A stretch of DNA of 64,000 bases from Anaerolineae bacterium (GCA_022841825.1 JALHQT010000001.1:992001-1056000); one strand, 5' to 3'; positions 17,672 through 26,893 are shown, counted from the stretch's first letter. Numbers and translations are program-made. Notes: generated by a model not told the origin, from the letters alone.

Positions 17672-20197
17672 TTAGGGAGGCAGCGTGACGATCAACCGAT
17701 CATCGACCAACCAGCTATCCCCGGCAGGCTCACCATCAACCGTCACGGGGACACGCTCCCCGGTCGCCAGATCGTAAAAGCCAACGTAGAGGCTATAGCC
17801 ATCGCCGATCAGTGCGTTGGCATCCTCGTTCATCCGCAGAATACGAACGTCCTGGATGAACTCACCCGGTTCCCAGACACGCGTCGAATAATAGCGGGGT
17901 GGCACGGCGTCATTGTTCAGCGCGACAGGCGAGTCCCAACTCCGCACAAGGTTACCGTCACGATCTCGGAGATGCACGAAGACCATATAGTCCTGGTTTG
18001 TGGTCGCGAGCGGTTCCCAATGCATGGTTAAGTAAAGAGGTCGCCCTGCCCAAAATTCTAAACCACCGAGCGATTCTCCGAGGTAGCGCGCAAATCCTCC
18101 GAACACTATTTCGCGCGTTTCTGCCCCGTTCACCTCTGGTCTCACCCGCCGATTTTCCAGGTGAAGCTCGTAGACATCATAACTGAATGTGCCATCATCA
18201 TGCCACCAGGCGCGCCGCATGATGTCTTCGCGCCGCAGCGCGCCCAGCACCTGGTTATCCAGGATCGCGCGCCCCGCAAGGCGTTCCGGCAGTTCGACCA
18301 CACTGTCAATGAAGTAGGTCAACCCATCCAGGTCGGAAAGTCGCCAGGGAATCGGATCGACCCGAATATCCTCTGTCGGAAAGAAGAAAGGCAGCGTCTG
18401 AATGCCAGGCGCAGCGACCCGCATCGTTTCATCGTGCGTGTCCAGGTATATCTGTAAGCCCTCGACCACACGGATCAGTGCCTGGTTGCCGCTCCGCTGC
18501 TTCTCCAGGTCGTTTGTCAGTTCGCCTGACCACAAACCATCCCATCCGGTCGCCCCATCATACAGCGGCACGATCAACCCCGGACTCGCCAGCCCCACGA
18601 GCAGCGCGGCATAGCCCAGCCGCGCTGCCAGGCTCCGCCAGTGTGCCAGTCGCCGCGTCCAGTGTGCCACCAACAGCGCCGTAGGCAGGATCATCAGCGG
18701 CACAATCACAAACGAAAGGCGAGCGTCATAGCTGTAGGAATAGAACCAGGTCACGAAATAGGGCAGCCCCAAGACGGCGACCCAGAAGCAGATCATCAGT
18801 TTTGCATGAAGCGGCTGCGCCGAAGCATCTGCTTTAGCATCCCTCAGCCATGACCAGAGCGTCCATCCAATACACAGCGCACCTAACGCCAGCAGTGCCC
18901 AATCCAATCCTTGCAAGCGTCGAGGCACGATGATGCTGGGTAAGAGCGCCAGCACCATGAACACATCGCCCACGACGAGGAGCGCGAGACGACGTGGATT
19001 TCGTGCGAAGGAAGCACTGCGCCGCGCCAGCACATAGGCGGTGAGCAGCAGCAGCGCGAGCAGCAGCCACCCCCACTCTGCGCCACTCTGCGCCGCGCGA
19101 TCCAACCAGAAGCCGGGTGGAAAGCGAACCGCCTGATGCCCAAGCAGCAGATTGCGCACATACCAAAGTCCACCGAGAGGCACGCAGGCGATCCCTGTCA
19201 GCAAAGCAACACGGAAGTAAGGTGTGATGTGCGTGAAGCTAACGGCGCGCGCCCGCCAGATGGACACCGCGATGACCACCGCAAAGGTGAGCAGCACCCC
19301 CCAAACAAACGCGCCTGCCGTTGGCTTCGTCCAGAGCGCGATCCCGAGGAACACTCCCGCCAGCAGCGCCTCATGGTCGCTGGGCTTGAAGTCGCGGGTG
19401 CCGCCTTGTTCGGGCTGCCTTCGCCATGCGCTGATGAAGTAGCACGCGGCGAGGGTAAAGCTGAGGGTCGTCACAATCTCCAGGTCGCCCATACGCGACC
19501 AGCCTGCGACATGATGATAGAACGTCCAGACCGCTGCCACGTAGATGCCTACTCGCCGATTGAACAGCCGCGCTCCGAGCATGTAGACAGCGAACGTCGC
19601 ACCCAGGTTGATAAACGGGACGACCGCGCGCGCCGCGTGGTCGTTGATTCCGCCGAATGCCAACTGCCCAAACGTGTATTGCAGTGACAGAAACTGCGGA
19701 TAGTAGTCTATCGTGTTAGGAATTATGCCAAGCAGCGTATACAGCCGCCCCTGATAGCCGTACACCCACAACGTATCGTAGGCGATGAAGGGCCAGTACG
19801 CCGCCACAAACCAGCGCACAACATGCGCGCCGACCATCAGACTGATGAGCAGCCATTCATCCCAAGCGATTGGCAGAGCAGCCTCGCGCGCGGGTTCCGG
19901 CTGGCGGCTGCGCAGGTACGCCAGTGCCGCACCCAGAAGCGCCGCCACCCCCGTACCACCCAGCACAAGATCCAGGCGGAGAAGTGGCGCATCCACCTGC
20001 GCTCCCAGGACGCCCAGAATGAGCATGTGCAGCGTCAGGACTGCGGGTCCCAGCGCAAACGCCGCGCCAAGCACGAAGAAAGGCTTGCGCCATTCGCCGC
20101 GTGGGAGCAGCGCGAGCGCCCAGGGGATGCCAACGCCCAGGTATACCCAGGCGAAAGCGGGTGTTGTCGAGAGGGTTTCGGTGATCCAGTAGGGCAT
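17672..20197 (-). CDS. Large membrane glycosyltransferase-like protein (GT39/PMT type)
   Basis: An 841-residue protein. Its first 560 or so residues hold many transmembrane helices in the pattern of the dolichyl-phosphate-mannose mannosyltransferase/ArnT group. An acidic loop near 'WPFIAYDTLWVYGYQG' follows the first helices; family members use such a loop to bind the lipid-linked sugar. The remaining 280 residues look extracytoplasmic and beta-rich ('GRPLYLTMHWEPLATTNQDYMVFVHLRDRDG'). Such proteins transfer sugars to lipids or proteins on the outer face of the membrane. Donor and acceptor are unknown. The ATG at 20197 was chosen over a TTG three codons earlier. It is the last gene of a minus-strand pair with the propeller gene, separated by 54 bases. 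Confidence 0.75.
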   Translation of the reverse strand: MPYWITETLSTTPAFAWVYLGVGIPWALALLPRGEWRKPFFVLGAAFALGPAVLTLHMLILGVLGAQVDAPLLRLDLVLGGTGVAALLGAALAYLRSRQPEPAREAALPIAWDEWLLISLMVGAHVVRWFVAAYWPFIAYDTLWVYGYQGRLYTLLGIIPNTIDYYPQFLSLQYTFGQLAFGGINDHAARAVVPFINLGATFAVYMLGARLFNRRVGIYVAAVWTFYHHVAGWSRMGDLEIVTTLSFTLAACYFISAWRRQPEQGGTRDFKPSDHEALLAGVFLGIALWTKPTAGAFVWGVLLTFAVVIAVSIWRARAVSFTHITPYFRVALLTGIACVPLGGLWYVRNLLLGHQAVRFPPGFWLDRAAQSGAEWGWLLLALLLLTAYVLARRSASFARNPRRLALLVVGDVFMVLALLPSIIVPRRLQGLDWALLALGALCIGWTLWSWLRDAKADASAQPLHAKLMICFWVAVLGLPYFVTWFYSYSYDARLSFVIVPLMILPTALLVAHWTRRLAHWRSLAARLGYAALLVGLASPGLIVPLYDGATGWDGLWSGELTNDLEKQRSGNQALIRVVEGLQIYLDTHDETMRVAAPGIQTLPFFFPTEDIRVDPIPWRLSDLDGLTYFIDSVVELPERLAGRAILDNQVLGALRREDIMRRAWWHDDGTFSYDVYELHLENRRVRPEVNGAETREIVFGGFARYLGESLGGLEFWAGRPLYLTMHWEPLATTNQDYMVFVHLRDRDGNLVRSWDSPVALNNDAVPPRYYSTRVWEPGEFIQDVRILRMNEDANALIGDGYSLYVGFYDLATGERVPVTVDGEPAGDSWLVDDRLIVTLPP

Positions 20198-20251
20198 GGC
20201 GGGCAATTATAGCCGTCTCACACGAAGATCAAGAGTCGTTTTCACGTTGGC

Positions 20252-21403
20252 TTAAAGACCCCGCAGCGCCAGAATCCAACCGTCAGTGATGCTCAGGTAA
20301 ACCCACCCCTCCGGACTTACCGCCACGTCGAGCGGGCGGCGCGGATAAAAACCGCTGCCTCGCAGGTTCAATTCGGCATTCTCAAAACGAGCACCGGTCG
20401 CAGCATTCAGATCACCATTGGGCATCAAAGGGTAAGACCTGACCAGGCTGCCATCGTCGTCGGTCCAGAGCGCAAGCAGTTGATAGCCAACGAGTTCTGC
20501 GCCACGATTACCATGCAGGACGACCAGCAGTGCGCCTTCCAGGGCAGGTATGGCGTCTCCCCGATAGGCAGCCATGCCAAGCGGGCGGCTTTGCGGATCG
20601 AACGCAATCGCGCGAAGATCTTCAACGGCACACCCAGCAGCATCGGCAAGGCACCTGGGAAATCCGAAGTCCACGCCCGGCTCTACGCGGCGCAAGCCGT
20701 CCTGTAGATTTTGCGCCCCTGCGGGTGCGCTGTCGTTCACCCAGATCGCGTCACGATACGCGACCAGATCACCGGGGCTGCGCAGCCCAGTCGCCAGCAC
20801 GTCAAACTGCCCTTCACCTGAATAACGCAGCACCGCGCCACGACCTTCACGCCGTTCATCACAGTGATCACAGGGTGCGCCTGTCGCCAGAATGATGCTG
20901 CCATCGGGTTCGATCAGCAAACCGGCGTTCCAAAATCCTCCGCCACTTGGTACGTCAGCAATAAGCGTCTCCACGACGCCGTCTTCGATACGGTAAATGG
21001 TGCTCTCACCGCTGACATACAACGCACCGTCGTGCCAGATCAGGCTGTTTGGGCGCTCCATTCCATGCGCATACAAGCGCGGCGTATCCGGCAGTTGGTC
21101 ACCATCGGAATCGTCAAAAGCGTAGATCTCGCCCGCCAGCGGACGCGCAGCATAGAGTATGCCATCGTCTCCCACTGCCAACCCCGTAAACCCCAGGGTT
21201 CCCACGCTCGGATCGCGGATCACCAGTTCCATACACAGCAAGCGACCATCGATCCAGGGTTCATAAAGCAGATGCGGTCGCTCGGCACAAGGAGGCAGCG
21301 CGGCGGCATACAGGGGTAAGCGGATGAGCATCAACGACATCCACCAAAATGAGCAGACAAAGATGAGAAAGGCTTTGCGGTTCACCAGGTTTGTCCTTAT
21401 CAT
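20252..21403 (-). CDS. Secreted six-bladed beta-propeller (sorbosone-dehydrogenase-like)
   Basis: A 383-residue protein. It starts with a hydrophobic signal or anchor segment ('AFLIFVCSFWWMSLMLIRLP'). A beta-propeller of the PQQ-glucose/sorbosone dehydrogenase type follows ('GTLGFTGLAVGDDGILYAAR', 'GMERPNSLIWHDGALYVSGE', 'GLRSPGDLVAYRDAIWVND', 'PLDVAVSPEGWVYLSITDG'). Some relatives oxidise sugars with PQQ; many are only propeller-shaped and have no known enzyme activity. 'GAPCDHCDERREG' is a possible metal or disulfide site. The ATG at 21403 was chosen because the open frame upstream lacks any protein-like character. It is divergent from the oxidoreductase gene with only 38 bases between the starts, so the two probably share a control region. 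Confidence 0.75.
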   Translation of the reverse strand: MIRTNLVNRKAFLIFVCSFWWMSLMLIRLPLYAAALPPCAERPHLLYEPWIDGRLLCMELVIRDPSVGTLGFTGLAVGDDGILYAARPLAGEIYAFDDSDGDQLPDTPRLYAHGMERPNSLIWHDGALYVSGESTIYRIEDGVVETLIADVPSGGGFWNAGLLIEPDGSIILATGAPCDHCDERREGRGAVLRYSGEGQFDVLATGLRSPGDLVAYRDAIWVNDSAPAGAQNLQDGLRRVEPGVDFGFPRCLADAAGCAVEDLRAIAFDPQSRPLGMAAYRGDAIPALEGALLVVLHGNRGAELVGYQLLALWTDDDGSLVRSYPLMPNGDLNAATGARFENAELNLRGSGFYPRRPLDVAVSPEGWVYLSITDGWILALRGL

Positions 21404-21441
21404 TTGTCCATCATACCTCAAGACGCACACGAGCCGAGAAC

Positions 21442-22458
21442 ATGCCAGACTCACCCATCCGCATCGGGCTGATTGGCGCGGGCATCTATATGCGCGATGT
21501 TCACGCGCCAGCCTACCGCCTGCTGAATCAGCATTACGAAGTCGCAGCCGTCTACAGCCGCACGTACGAGGCTGCCGCGCGACTTGCGGCAACGTTCGAC
21601 AATGCACCTGATGCGACCGCAGATTTAGCAGCCTTGCTTGAGCGACAGGACATTGACGCGGTTGACATCGCATTGCCGATTGAACACATGCCTAAGGTGA
21701 TTGAAGCAGCGCTGCGAGCGGGCAAACATGTGGTCAGCGAAAAACCAGCCGCCCCAGACCTGGTAGAGGGGCGAAGGCTGGCGTCGATTGCCGCTCAATA
21801 CCCGCGCCAAACCTGGATGGTCGCAGAAAACTGGCGATATGAGGCGGCGTTCAATCTCGCGCGCACCTTGATCGACGAGAAGCGCATCGGAACACCCGTG
21901 TTCATCTCATGGACGATCAGTATCCGCATGGACGAGAACAGTCCTTACTACGCAACCGAGTGGCGGCGGAATCCACAGTATCAGGGCGGCTACCTGCTCG
22001 ACGTTGGTGTGCATCATGTCGCGGCGCTCCGCACCATTGCTGGCGAAATCGCCCAGGTCAGCGCCCACATGACCCAGGTGCGACCCGACATCCCCCCTGC
22101 AGACAGCCTGGCAGCCGCTATCGTTTTTGAAAGTGGCTTGCTTGCCAGCTATGCATGCACCTTTGCAGCAAATGCGCCGCTCCCTCCCTGCATGATTATG
22201 TTGGGAACGGATGGTGCAATTAAGGTTGACCGCTCACAAATCGAAATTGTACGCGGGCAGGACGTGGAACGTCAGCCGCTTTGGGATACACAGCCGAGAT
22301 CGATTGTGACACTGCTACAGGACTTCGCCGCTGTCGTGCGGGGTGAAAAGCAGCATGAACGCGGCACCCCCGCTCAGGCACTCCGCGACATCGCCGTGAT
22401 GGAAGCATTGTTCCGCTCTGCCGCCAGCGGCAGGTCGGAATCCGTCGAAAGCATCTGA
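21442..22458 (+). CDS. Gfo/Idh/MocA-family oxidoreductase
   Basis: A 338-residue NAD(P)-dependent dehydrogenase of the Gfo/Idh/MocA family. The Rossmann motif is in 'IGLIGAGIYMRDVHAPAY'. The 'EKPAA' strand with its conserved lysine is in 'GKHVVSEKPAAPDLVEGRRL'. The substrate-domain histidine region is 'GGYLLDVGVHHVAALRTIAG'. Members oxidise or reduce sugars, inositols or biliverdin-like compounds in the cytoplasm; the substrate here cannot be fixed. The ATG at 21442 was chosen as it starts just before the Rossmann strand. It is the first gene of a tight plus-strand operon with the sulfurtransferase (12-base gap) and Argonaute. Confidence 0.88.
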   Translation: MPDSPIRIGLIGAGIYMRDVHAPAYRLLNQHYEVAAVYSRTYEAAARLAATFDNAPDATADLAALLERQDIDAVDIALPIEHMPKVIEAALRAGKHVVSEKPAAPDLVEGRRLASIAAQYPRQTWMVAENWRYEAAFNLARTLIDEKRIGTPVFISWTISIRMDENSPYYATEWRRNPQYQGGYLLDVGVHHVAALRTIAGEIAQVSAHMTQVRPDIPPADSLAAAIVFESGLLASYACTFAANAPLPPCMIMLGTDGAIKVDRSQIEIVRGQDVERQPLWDTQPRSIVTLLQDFAAVVRGEKQHERGTPAQALRDIAVMEALFRSAASGRSESVESI

Positions 22459-22470
22459 CCAGGAGGCATC

Positions 22471-23325
22471 ATGATCAATCCACCCTATCCGGTCGTCAGC
22501 ACAGCATGGTTGGAACAACACCTGGGAACGGACGATCTGCGCATCGTCGATATTCGCGGTCACGTCCTGCCCGCTTCGCAGCCACCACCCCACTATTTCA
22601 ATCACTATGATGACTACGTGCAGTCACACATTCCCGGCGCGACATTTATCGACTGGGTACATGAAATCACGGACCCCGCCGATCCGCGCCATGCACAGAT
22701 CGCTCCAGCGGAACGCTATCAGGCGGTCATGCGGCGCTGCGGCATCAGTCCCGACACCTGGGTCGTCGCCTACGATGACTCGCGTGGCATGTTCGCGGCG
22801 CGCCTGTGGTGGAGTCTCCACTACTACGGTCATGCGCGCGCCGTCGTGCTGGATGGCGGATGGGAACGCTGGTCGGCAGAGGCGCGCCCACAGACGCGCG
22901 ATATTCCTGTGTTCCCGCCTGGCACCTTTGTCGCCCAGCCACAGCCTGAGTTGCGCAGGACGGCTGACCAGGTCGAAGCGAACCTGGGTCGCCAGCATCT
23001 CTTCGATATGCGTTCCGCCGAAGAATTTCGTGGCAAGTCTTCGCGCGCGCGCCGCGCCGGGCACATCCCGACCGCCATCAGCCTACCGCGCAGCGAATTG
23101 ACGGATGCCGAAGGCAAGATGCTGCCTGCAGCACACCTGAGAGAGAAGTTTGCTGCCCTGGGCTACTCCGACGAGACAGAACCAGTCGTCTTTTACTGCA
23201 ATGCCGGTGTCAGCGCCAGCTATGGACTGCTCGCTCTGCGCGCAGCAGGCTTTCAGTCTGGCGCGGTCTACGACGGCAGTTGGAAGGATTGGGGCAACGA
23301 CGATAGCAAACCGATAGAGCAGTAA
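22471..23325 (+). CDS. Two-domain rhodanese sulfurtransferase
   Basis: A 284-residue tandem rhodanese protein (thiosulfate or 3-mercaptopyruvate sulfurtransferase). The first, non-catalytic domain covers about residues 1-145 ('IPGATFIDWVHEITDP', 'VVAYDDSRGMFAARLWW'). The second carries the active-site Cys243 in 'FYCNAGVSASYGLLAL'. The loop CNAGVSA is closer to thiosulfate sulfurtransferases than to the CGSGVTA loop of mercaptopyruvate enzymes, but the substrate is not certain. It moves sulfur to thiophilic acceptors in the cytoplasm. A strong AGGAGG ribosome site lies six bases before the ATG. The Argonaute gene begins two bases after its stop, so the two are probably translationally coupled. 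Confidence 0.9.
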   Translation: MINPPYPVVSTAWLEQHLGTDDLRIVDIRGHVLPASQPPPHYFNHYDDYVQSHIPGATFIDWVHEITDPADPRHAQIAPAERYQAVMRRCGISPDTWVVAYDDSRGMFAARLWWSLHYYGHARAVVLDGGWERWSAEARPQTRDIPVFPPGTFVAQPQPELRRTADQVEANLGRQHLFDMRSAEEFRGKSSRARRAGHIPTAISLPRSELTDAEGKMLPAAHLREKFAALGYSDETEPVVFYCNAGVSASYGLLALRAAGFQSGAVYDGSWKDWGNDDSKPIEQ

Positions 23326-23327
23326 CC

Positions 23328-25403
23328 ATGAGTGCGTTGTTCACAGAGATCTTCCCACTTCGTGAGGAGGCGCTCCCGCGTCTTTACGCCTATCGACCCC
23401 ATTACAAGGGCAACGCCACCGGCAGCGCAGGCAAACTGGCATATCGCCTGCGCCGACAGTTGGGCGGGCACTGGCAGTGGCTCGGCAGCCACATCATCAC
23501 GGATGTGCAGCCCAATCCGGTCAAGCTGTTGATGGTGATTGACGACATCAAGCGCGCGGCACCCAAGCTATTCGCTCCGCTTGAGCTGCTGGAGGAAGAT
23601 GTTCGCTGGCGTGCAACGCCCGCAATCGAAGCGGAATTCGCCATCAGAGGACCGTTTGAAGCGCTCGAACCTGCCATCCGCGAAGCCCTCGACAAAGTGG
23701 ATTTTCCAGTCAAGAACGCCCGCGTCGAACGCGAGTGCAGGCTGCGCCCCTGGGTCATCGGCGAAGCCCCTGCCGTGTCGCTCTCCATCGTCACGCGCCT
23801 GGTCTACTCCCAGTCGCTCAGTGACTACACTGCCACCCTTGCCAAGCCTGCGGAACTCCTCGGCTTACATGTGGCGGACAGTACCTCAACGCTTGTAGGT
23901 AACATCGTCAAGGTCGTCGGGACGCTTCAGAAAGAACGGGATCGCCTTATACAGCTCTCTCAGCGTCAGGCGATGCGCGATCTGCTGCGAGACGCGCCGG
24001 ACGACACGCTGGTTCTGCGCATCGAAAGCAAGGGTGAAGACTACGACTACGCTGTGACTGTGCTCAATCTGCTGGTCACGTATGATAACGTCAAGCGCTT
24101 TGACGTCATTCCGGATCAGGTAGAGCGCGCACTTCAGATCAACCCATCCCTGCGCGCACAGCTTGTCAAGGTCGCTGCCGACATCGCGAAAGCCGCGAAC
24201 TTGCTCAACAGTGCGTACAGCCAGCAGAATGCACCCGAACAATTCATCCAAGTCGCTGCGTCGCCGTCGCTCGTCTGGGGTGGGAACAAAGTGCGTGCCT
24301 ACGACCACGACGCGCTCGGCGTGGAATTCACACGCAACAGTGCGGCAGTGCCGCTCAAGCGCCCGCTGCGCCTGCTGACAATCAATGCGCTGGGGGATGA
24401 TGGAGATCTGTATGTCGAGGCGCTGGAACGCGAACTCCAACGTACGCACAAAACAGAGGTGCAGATCGTCAAGGCGCGCAAGCTGAATGTCGTTTCTGAG
24501 CAAAACATCGATAGCGGCGTTCGTGCCATTGCCAAAGAAGGCGGCGATGCACTGATTGCCCTCTTCCCGGATGACCCGGATCTACAGGACGATCTGCCGC
24601 CAAACGACCGCTACCTCAAGATGCAGGCGGCGGCGCGCGGCATTCCGTCGCTCATCGTCCATCAAACGACGATGAACAGACTCGACGCCACCCCCCTGCT
24701 GCTGATGGGGCTGCTTGCCCGCGCGGGTGCAGCACCCTTCATGTTTGAAGAACCTCTGCCCTACGCAGATCGAATCCTGGGGCTGGCAATCCATCGCCTC
24801 GCAAAGAAAGACGGTGATCACTTTTCAGCCTTGATTCGCATTTACACCAATCGGGGCGTGTGCCTCGGATGGCGCTCCGCACATGCTGTGGTGCCCGCAG
24901 GCGAGAGTATTCCAACAGCAATACTGGGAGAATTGCTGCCGCCGGCTGAAATCACGCTGAAGCGCACGATGATCCACGTTTTCGGCGTCCTGCGCCCTGA
25001 CGATGCCGCTGCGTTAGCGCGGTGGGAAGAACAGCACGACGCAGCCCTGTACCCCATTGACATCATCACGCGCGGAAGCCCACGTTTGTATAACTTCGCG
25101 GGCAAGAAAATCGAAATGCCACCCCGCGGCAGCGCCTTTATCATCAACAGCCAGGAAGCGCTGCTCGTTGCTAGCGGAGCACCTTACAATGCCACGCCGC
25201 AGCCCCTGCACATTCGCAGCCATGCAAAAATCCAGCTTACGCAAGTGCTCGACTCACTCATGAGCATGGCGCTGCTGCATCACGGCGCGCTGCAAGTCCC
25301 AAAGCTGCCCGTCACACTCGCAGCCACCGAAGAATGGATGGACGGCGTAGAGCGCGGGCTGTTCCCAACGGACAGTTCCGGGAGCCAACTGTGGTGGCTA
25401 TGA
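23328..25403 (+). CDS. Long prokaryotic Argonaute, probably catalytically inactive
   Basis: A 691-residue protein with the order N - PAZ-like - MID - PIWI. Residues about 165-300 look PAZ-like ('LVGNIVKVVGTLQKERDRLI'). The MID domain starts near 344 and contains 'YLKMQAAARGIPSLIVHQTT', with Lys431 at the usual 5'-phosphate lysine; the usual Gln after 'GIPS' is Leu. 'LLARAGAAPFMFEEPLPYAD' is the classic MID/PIWI junction. PIWI runs from about 479. The DEDX tetrad seems broken: Ala487 in 'GLAIHR' replaces the first Asp, Gly583 in 'IITRGSPRLY' replaces the Asp of RDG, and the last position in 'LPVTLAATEEW' is Glu or Thr. The hydrophobic C-terminus (LWWL) is typical. Family members use nucleic-acid guides against plasmids or phages; inactive ones recruit partner effectors. 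None is recognised beside it. Confidence 0.85.
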   Translation: MSALFTEIFPLREEALPRLYAYRPHYKGNATGSAGKLAYRLRRQLGGHWQWLGSHIITDVQPNPVKLLMVIDDIKRAAPKLFAPLELLEEDVRWRATPAIEAEFAIRGPFEALEPAIREALDKVDFPVKNARVERECRLRPWVIGEAPAVSLSIVTRLVYSQSLSDYTATLAKPAELLGLHVADSTSTLVGNIVKVVGTLQKERDRLIQLSQRQAMRDLLRDAPDDTLVLRIESKGEDYDYAVTVLNLLVTYDNVKRFDVIPDQVERALQINPSLRAQLVKVAADIAKAANLLNSAYSQQNAPEQFIQVAASPSLVWGGNKVRAYDHDALGVEFTRNSAAVPLKRPLRLLTINALGDDGDLYVEALERELQRTHKTEVQIVKARKLNVVSEQNIDSGVRAIAKEGGDALIALFPDDPDLQDDLPPNDRYLKMQAAARGIPSLIVHQTTMNRLDATPLLLMGLLARAGAAPFMFEEPLPYADRILGLAIHRLAKKDGDHFSALIRIYTNRGVCLGWRSAHAVVPAGESIPTAILGELLPPAEITLKRTMIHVFGVLRPDDAAALARWEEQHDAALYPIDIITRGSPRLYNFAGKKIEMPPRGSAFIINSQEALLVASGAPYNATPQPLHIRSHAKIQLTQVLDSLMSMALLHHGALQVPKLPVTLAATEEWMDGVERGLFPTDSSGSQLWWL

Positions 25404-25428
25404 CGTGGGTTGTTTCCGCGCGACGACG

Positions 25429-26646
25429 TTAGTCGCCTGCCGCAGGAACCGCTTCCTGTTGCGGCTGGACGAAATCAAGCCGTTCACCGACCACCTTGAA
25501 CGCCTCTAGTGCACGATCCAGGTGCTCGCGCCGATGCGTTGCCATATAGCTGGTGCGCAGCAGGCTGCTCCCTGGCGGCACGCCCGGCGGCACAACTGGG
25601 TTGGTATAGACACCCTCGTCAATCAGCGCGAACCACGCCAGAGCAGTCCGGAAGTCGTCACCCAGGATGACCGGGATGATCGGTGTATTGCTGTTTCCCG
25701 TGTTATAGCCAAGCGACGCCAAGCCCTCGCGCATATACGCGGCGTTCTCCCACATCCGCTCAACATGCTGCGGCTCGGTTTCCATGATGTCGAGCGCCTT
25801 CAACGCCGCCGCCGCATTCGGCGCAGGCAGCGCAGCGCTGAAAATGAGCGAACGCGCGTTGTGCTGAATGTAATGAACAACATCAAGATCGCCCGCGATA
25901 AAACCGCCTATGCTGGCGAAACTTTTACTAAACGTTCCCATGATCAGGTCCACCTGATCAGTCAGCCCGAAGTGATGCGCCGTCCCACGTCCACCGCCCG
26001 TTACGCCAATGCCGTGCGCATCATCCACCATGATACGAGCGCCATAACGCTTGCAGATCTCGACCACCTGCGGCAGCGGCGCAATGTCGCCGCCCATGCT
26101 GTAGACGCCATCGACAACCACCAGCTTGCCTGCGTCCGCGGGAAGCTCTGCCAGGACTTTCTCAAGGCTGCTGATGTCGCTGTGTTTGAAGCGCCGCATC
26201 TCGCCGCGAGACATCAGGCAGCCATCGACGATACTGGCGTGATCGTCTTTGTCGATGATGACGTAATCACCCTTCTGCACCAGTGCAGAGATGACGCCGA
26301 CGTTGGTCTGATACCCGGTCGAAAACACCAGCGCCGAGGGCTTGCCGACGAAGCCCGCCAGTCGGCAGTCGAGTTCGAGATGCAGTTCCAGCGTCCCGTT
26401 CAGGAAGCGCGACCCGGTGACGCTGGTGCCATAGCGCCGCACCGCGTCTACTGCCGCCTCGCGGACGCGCGGATCAGTGGTCAGCCCCAGGTAATTGTTG
26501 GAGCCGATCATGACGACTTCTTTTCCCTGGATGTGGGCGACCGCCCCTTCGGTATCGCTCAAGGCGCGGAAGTACGGGTAGATGCCCAGCTTCATTGCGT
26601 CTTTGGCGGTGGTATATTTCCTTGCTTTGTCAAATAGGTCTGCCAC
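25429..26646 (-). CDS. PLP-dependent alpha-oxoamine synthase (serine palmitoyltransferase/KBL-like)
   Basis: A 405-residue fold-type I PLP enzyme of the group that condenses an amino acid with an acyl-CoA: 2-amino-3-ketobutyrate ligase, BioF, ALA synthase and serine palmitoyltransferase. The PLP lysine is Lys241 in 'GTFSKSFASIGG'. 'VDDAHGIGVTGGGRGTAHHF' holds the PLP-binding Asp and His. The N-terminus 'AMKLGIYPYFRALSD' and 'GSNNYLGLTTDPRV...GSRFLNGT' resemble bacterial serine palmitoyltransferase and its relatives. So sphingolipid-like base synthesis is possible. No biotin or threonine-degradation genes lie nearby to support the alternatives. The start is GTG with GAGAAGGGG upstream. Its stop faces that of Argonaute with 25 bases between. 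Confidence 0.8.
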   Translation of the reverse strand: MADLFDKARKYTTAKDAMKLGIYPYFRALSDTEGAVAHIQGKEVVMIGSNNYLGLTTDPRVREAAVDAVRRYGTSVTGSRFLNGTLELHLELDCRLAGFVGKPSALVFSTGYQTNVGVISALVQKGDYVIIDKDDHASIVDGCLMSRGEMRRFKHSDISSLEKVLAELPADAGKLVVVDGVYSMGGDIAPLPQVVEICKRYGARIMVDDAHGIGVTGGGRGTAHHFGLTDQVDLIMGTFSKSFASIGGFIAGDLDVVHYIQHNARSLIFSAALPAPNAAAALKALDIMETEPQHVERMWENAAYMREGLASLGYNTGNSNTPIIPVILGDDFRTALAWFALIDEGVYTNPVVPPGVPPGSSLLRTSYMATHRREHLDRALEAFKVVGERLDFVQPQQEAVPAAGD

Positions 26647-26824
26647 GCGGCTTGCCCCTTCTCAATACAAATGGGTCTCTCCTGCTAGTTGGGATAACAC
26701 CCATCCGCGATGTTCGATGTGTTCAGAATTTTTCGAATTCTAGCCAGGGTGTGGTTTGTCGGCAAGATGCCGCCGGTCAAACCCTGCACCCTACGTCCCG
26801 ATCAGCATCCCTGCCATGACTCGC

Positions 26825-26870
26825 TTGCATTGAATCTGTGAAAGGCTGTACAATCGTGCCAGTCACGATT
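26825..26870 (+). promoter_or_regulatory. Promoter with overlapping dyad operator
   Basis: TTGCAT (26825-26830) and TACAAT (26849-26854) with an 18-base spacer form a sigma-70-like promoter for the small membrane protein. The inverted repeat AATCGTG-CCAGT-CACGATT (26852-26870) overlaps the -10 box and the expected start of transcription, a classic repressor position. No regulator can be assigned. Confidence 0.5.
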
Positions 26871-26893
26871 TCTGAAGTAGGCAGAGGGATTCC

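Noticed and set aside
25522-26637. 371-codon plus-strand frame opposite the PLP synthase
   Set aside because: Antisense shadow with no motif, while the minus strand encodes a full conserved enzyme.
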